A stretch of 7,020 nucleotides of DNA from the NCBI GenBank assembly GCA_938016235.1, contig CALLPU010000284.1, positions 1 through 7,020 on the forward strand. The letters are read 5' to 3'. A program made the position numbers and the translations under genes. The notes under the pieces were generated by a model. That model saw only the letters and a list, made by a program, of their open reading frames with translations. It made no database searches and had not been told where the DNA came from. Shown piece by piece: positions 5,332-7,020 of the stretch (within the stretch, counting starts at the first letter, position 1; each line of letters begins with the position of its first letter). This DNA comes from an uncultured Granulosicoccus sp. Its GTDB lineage: Bacteria > Pseudomonadota > Gammaproteobacteria > Granulosicoccales > Granulosicoccaceae.

Positions 5332-7020
5332 GTTGTATCCCCTGGCTCTGAGCCACCGCGTATTTTGCCGTCTGCGGGCACAGAAGATTCTGTGTGCGAC
5401 TGTTCTGTAGAAGCCGGCGCTTCGTCTTGATCACCGGCTTCAACGATAGATGCGAGTGATTCATCGTCGTCATCGTCACCATCGCCCAATGACGCAAGTA
5501 CTGGAAGAGGATCCACAAATCTCCACGCTGGCAAGGATGACAACACACTACCCATTAACGTACCCCCGCGGATCAACCAGATCAGATAACCCACCGACAG
5601 ACCAGTAGTTAATCCTGCTGAACCACCGATGAGTGTTTGTGACAGATTCACTCTCTCCAGCTGAGCTTTCTCTTCCTTGTCCATCGCCTCATGCAGAAAA
5701 GAAGATGCTGTAACAAATTCCGAAGAAGGTTGATTCAGCAGGTCTGCCAGGTTAAAGGTATCGACATCAGCAGAGAAATTGCGATTCAGTGAATCGGCCT
5801 GAGAACCCGACGATATGTCATCCAGTACAGCAAGCTCCAGCGAACCGAATGTTGGCAATGGTGTGATGAGTGAGTGCAGGTCGACAAACTCCGTCAGCTC
5901 CTCAGTTTCCAGTACCTCTTCATTTCTTGCCTCTTCAGTCACTGCTTGTGCCAATGGGGTATTCGGCGTGGTGACAATGGCAGGGGTTTCTATTTCTTCG
6001 GTACTGGTAACCGGCTCGAAAACAGGTACTTCGACCTGCTGGGCTACCACAGGTTCTGCGGCCGCCAGTTGTGGATCGAACTGCAATAGCATGGGTACTG
6101 AAGTCACGCCGCCACGCCCGTCGTCAGCATTAATCAGTACAGCTAGCTCCGATAGGGTCTGTTCAGGGTTAAGTACAACAAACCTGCGCTCTTGACTATC
6201 AAAACCTAACCACCCGGGAAGTGGATCACCGTTAGCGAGTGTTGCACTGTAGCGAAGATTGTCACCATCAGAGTCAACAAATGCTGTAGCAGGTAATTGA
6301 AAATTATCTCCGCTTGCAGGCTCAGGCTGAATCGTGACTACGGGCGCATCATTGGCGTCCTGCACCTTGATTAGCACATTTTCAATCACCCTGGCGCCGG
6401 AAGAATCCTCCACAATCAGCTCCATGGCGACTTCATTCTCTTGCTCGTAATCGAGAAATTCCTGTTCGTTCAGAGCCAGCACGCCGTCAACAACGTTAAA
6501 ACGGGAATCGTTTACGCTCACGGCATGATTGTCAGCTTGATCCGGATCAACAATGACGATATTACCCACCACCGCACCTGGATCATTTTCTACAACAGTA
6601 TTTCCGATCAGCGCAACGGTCGGACTATCGTTAACGGGTAGTATGTCTATCAGCAATGTTGCTGCCACAGATTCATTGTCGCCGTCAGACACAACAAAGC
6701 TGATACTCTCAGCAGAAGACTCACCACCATCGTGACGGTATGCCACATCGCCTGCTTCCAGTTGTGCGTGCGTAAACGTCTCACCCATCAGAAGTGTGGA
6801 ACCACCAAGCTCCATCGTACCGTTGGCTAGCGGTACTGTGTAACGATATAGAAAACGGTTGTCTGCGCTATCGACATCGGATGCACCCAGATCCCCCACC
6901 CGCAATACATACACAGCCCCTTCGTCCAACGCTATTGCAGGCGTTGTCACTGGATTGAGTAGCGGCGCATCGTTCACACGTGTGATGCTGAATTCCAATA
7001 CCGCTTCTGCAGAATCCAGG
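5328..7020 (-). CDS. Large cadherin/CSPG-repeat surface protein with C-terminal membrane anchor (5' end outside window)
   Basis: The frame is open to the right edge, so only the C-terminal 563 residues are seen; an in-frame TTG at 6998 is not a credible start because repeat sequence continues upstream. Numbering from that TTG: a CSPG-type repeat (about 10-124; AYRHDGGES, FVVSDGDN), a cadherin-like repeat (about 125-217) and a dystroglycan-type cadherin/Ig-like repeat (about 218-308; VDSDGDNLRYSATLANG, LPGWLGFD). Their junctions carry VNDAP, VNDSP and ANDAP, typical calcium-binding linkers. An acidic Glu/Pro/Thr-rich stretch (309-446) leads to a hydrophobic segment (about 455-477, ending WLIRGG), a second weaker one (about 480-503) and an Asp-rich tail (DGDDDDDE, 506-513, then polar to 556). 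Such repeats usually form extracellular rods for adhesion or matrix binding. No RTX repeats or LPXTG signal are present. It is the first visible gene of the coupled cluster. An adhesin or envelope sensor role is inference. Confidence 0.85.
   Translation of the reverse strand, partial: LDSAEAVLEFSITRVNDAPLLNPVTTPAIALDEGAVYVLRVGDLGASDVDSADNRFLYRYTVPLANGTMELGGSTLLMGETFTHAQLEAGDVAYRHDGGESSAESISFVVSDGDNESVAATLLIDILPVNDSPTVALIGNTVVENDPGAVVGNIVIVDPDQADNHAVSVNDSRFNVVDGVLALNEQEFLDYEQENEVAMELIVEDSSGARVIENVLIKVQDANDAPVVTIQPEPASGDNFQLPATAFVDSDGDNLRYSATLANGDPLPGWLGFDSQERRFVVLNPEQTLSELAVLINADDGRGGVTSVPMLLQFDPQLAAAEPVVAQQVEVPVFEPVTSTEEIETPAIVTTPNTPLAQAVTEEARNEEVLETEELTEFVDLHSLITPLPTFGSLELAVLDDISSGSQADSLNRNFSADVDTFNLADLLNQPSSEFVTASSFLHEAMDKEEKAQLERVNLSQTLIGGSAGLTTGLSVGYLIWLIRGGTLMGSVLSSLPAWRFVDPLPVLASLGDGDDDDDESLASIVEAGDQDEAPASTEQSHTESSVPADGKIRGGSEPGDTT
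5339..5343 (-). promoter_or_regulatory. Ribosome binding site of the hybrid kinase gene
   Basis: On the minus strand AGGGG lies 7 nt before ATG at 5331, inside the last codons of the surface-protein gene. It supports this ATG over the in-frame Met5 codon and fits coupled translation across the ATGA overlap. Confidence 0.7.
5460..5636 (-). other. C-terminal hydrophobic hairpin and Asp-rich tail of the surface protein
   Basis: Encodes residues about 455-513. A clear membrane segment with Gly/Leu/Ile and a terminal WLIRGG is followed at once by a second, Trp/Arg/Pro-containing hydrophobic stretch (SSLPAWRFVDPLPVL) and then DGDDDDDE. A positive R477 after segment 1 suggests an out-to-in crossing. 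Whether segment 2 crosses back or lies along the membrane cannot be decided by eye, so the tail could be cytoplasmic or periplasmic. Confidence 0.65.
6075..6347 (-). repeat. Dystroglycan-type cadherin/Ig-like repeat
   Basis: Residues about 218-308. FVDSDGDNLRYSATLANG, LPGWLGFD and INADDGRGGVTS match the bacterial dystroglycan-type cadherin (He_PIG-like) pattern. It is the last folded repeat before the low-complexity acidic stalk. Confidence 0.7.
6348..6626 (-). repeat. Cadherin-like extracellular repeat
   Basis: Residues about 125-217, between VNDSP and ANDAP. It has IVDPDQADNHAVSVND, DGVLALNEQEFLDYEQ and LIVEDSSGARV, the usual cadherin-fold pattern of a D-rich strand start, an L-DYE motif and a final V-D strand. 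Calcium binding at the repeat junctions is expected from family knowledge. Confidence 0.75.
6627..6971 (-). repeat. CSPG-type extracellular repeat
   Basis: Residues about 10-124 of the visible surface-protein part, bounded by VNDAP and VNDSP. The pattern GDVAYRHDGGES...SISFVVSDGDN is characteristic of CSPG/NG2-like repeats common in giant bacterial surface proteins. Boundaries are approximate. Confidence 0.7.

Noticed and set aside
5459..5488. GAY-rich triplet tract as a phase-variable microsatellite
   Set aside because: The tract encodes DGDGDDDDDE with mixed GAT and GAC codons and interspersed GGT, so it is not a perfect repeat prone to slippage, and triplet changes would keep the frame.
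5177..5548. Minus-strand open frame spanning the surface-protein/kinase junction in another frame
   Set aside because: It overlaps two well-supported genes on the same strand, lacks any family signal, and the ATGA overlap with a good ribosome site already explains the junction.
6996..6998. TTG as the start of the cadherin-repeat gene
   Set aside because: The frame stays open to the window edge with repeat-like sequence (LDSAEAV before it), and a surface protein would need a signal or secretion region further upstream.

Overview
The window looks like chromosomal DNA of a free-living, probably marine or aquatic, gammaproteobacterium. This is inferred from moderate GC content judged by eye, tightly packed genes, a siderophore/haem-type ABC ATPase, elaborate phosphorelay and c-di-GMP signalling proteins, and a large cadherin-like repeat surface protein. 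No sequence here fixes the genus. I see no RNA gene, IS element, CRISPR array or phage feature.

Layout. Bases 1-468 (+ strand) hold the 3' part of an ABC transporter ATPase gene of the iron-siderophore/haem/B12 importer class; its Walker A region lies left of the window. A 94-bp convergent spacer (469-562) follows. Everything from 563 to the right edge is one leftward (- strand) cluster of three genes, in transcription order: (i) the C-terminal 563 residues of a large cadherin/CSPG-repeat surface protein with a C-terminal membrane anchor and an acidic tail (5328-7020, its start beyond the edge); (ii) a 970-residue membrane-bound hybrid histidine kinase with PAS, HisKA, HATPase, REC and two tandem Hpt domains (2419-5331); (iii) a 619-residue REC-GGDEF-EAL response regulator with a degenerate GGDEF motif and an apparently intact EAL phosphodiesterase site (563-2422). 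Both gene junctions are ATGA overlaps of 4 nt, so the three are almost certainly co-transcribed and probably translationally coupled.

How they may work together (inference). The kinase would sense a periplasmic or membrane cue, possibly the state of the anchored surface protein, and autophosphorylate on H333. Phosphate would pass to its own REC (D632) and then to an Hpt histidine (H778 or H909). From there it would reach D88 of the response regulator and change c-di-GMP hydrolysis. This would link a putative adhesin or matrix protein to the c-di-GMP level in one operon. The parts are individually familiar. The notable features are the strict coupling with a large surface protein, the duplicated Hpt domains, and the two-segment hydrophobic anchor with an Asp-rich tail on the surface protein.
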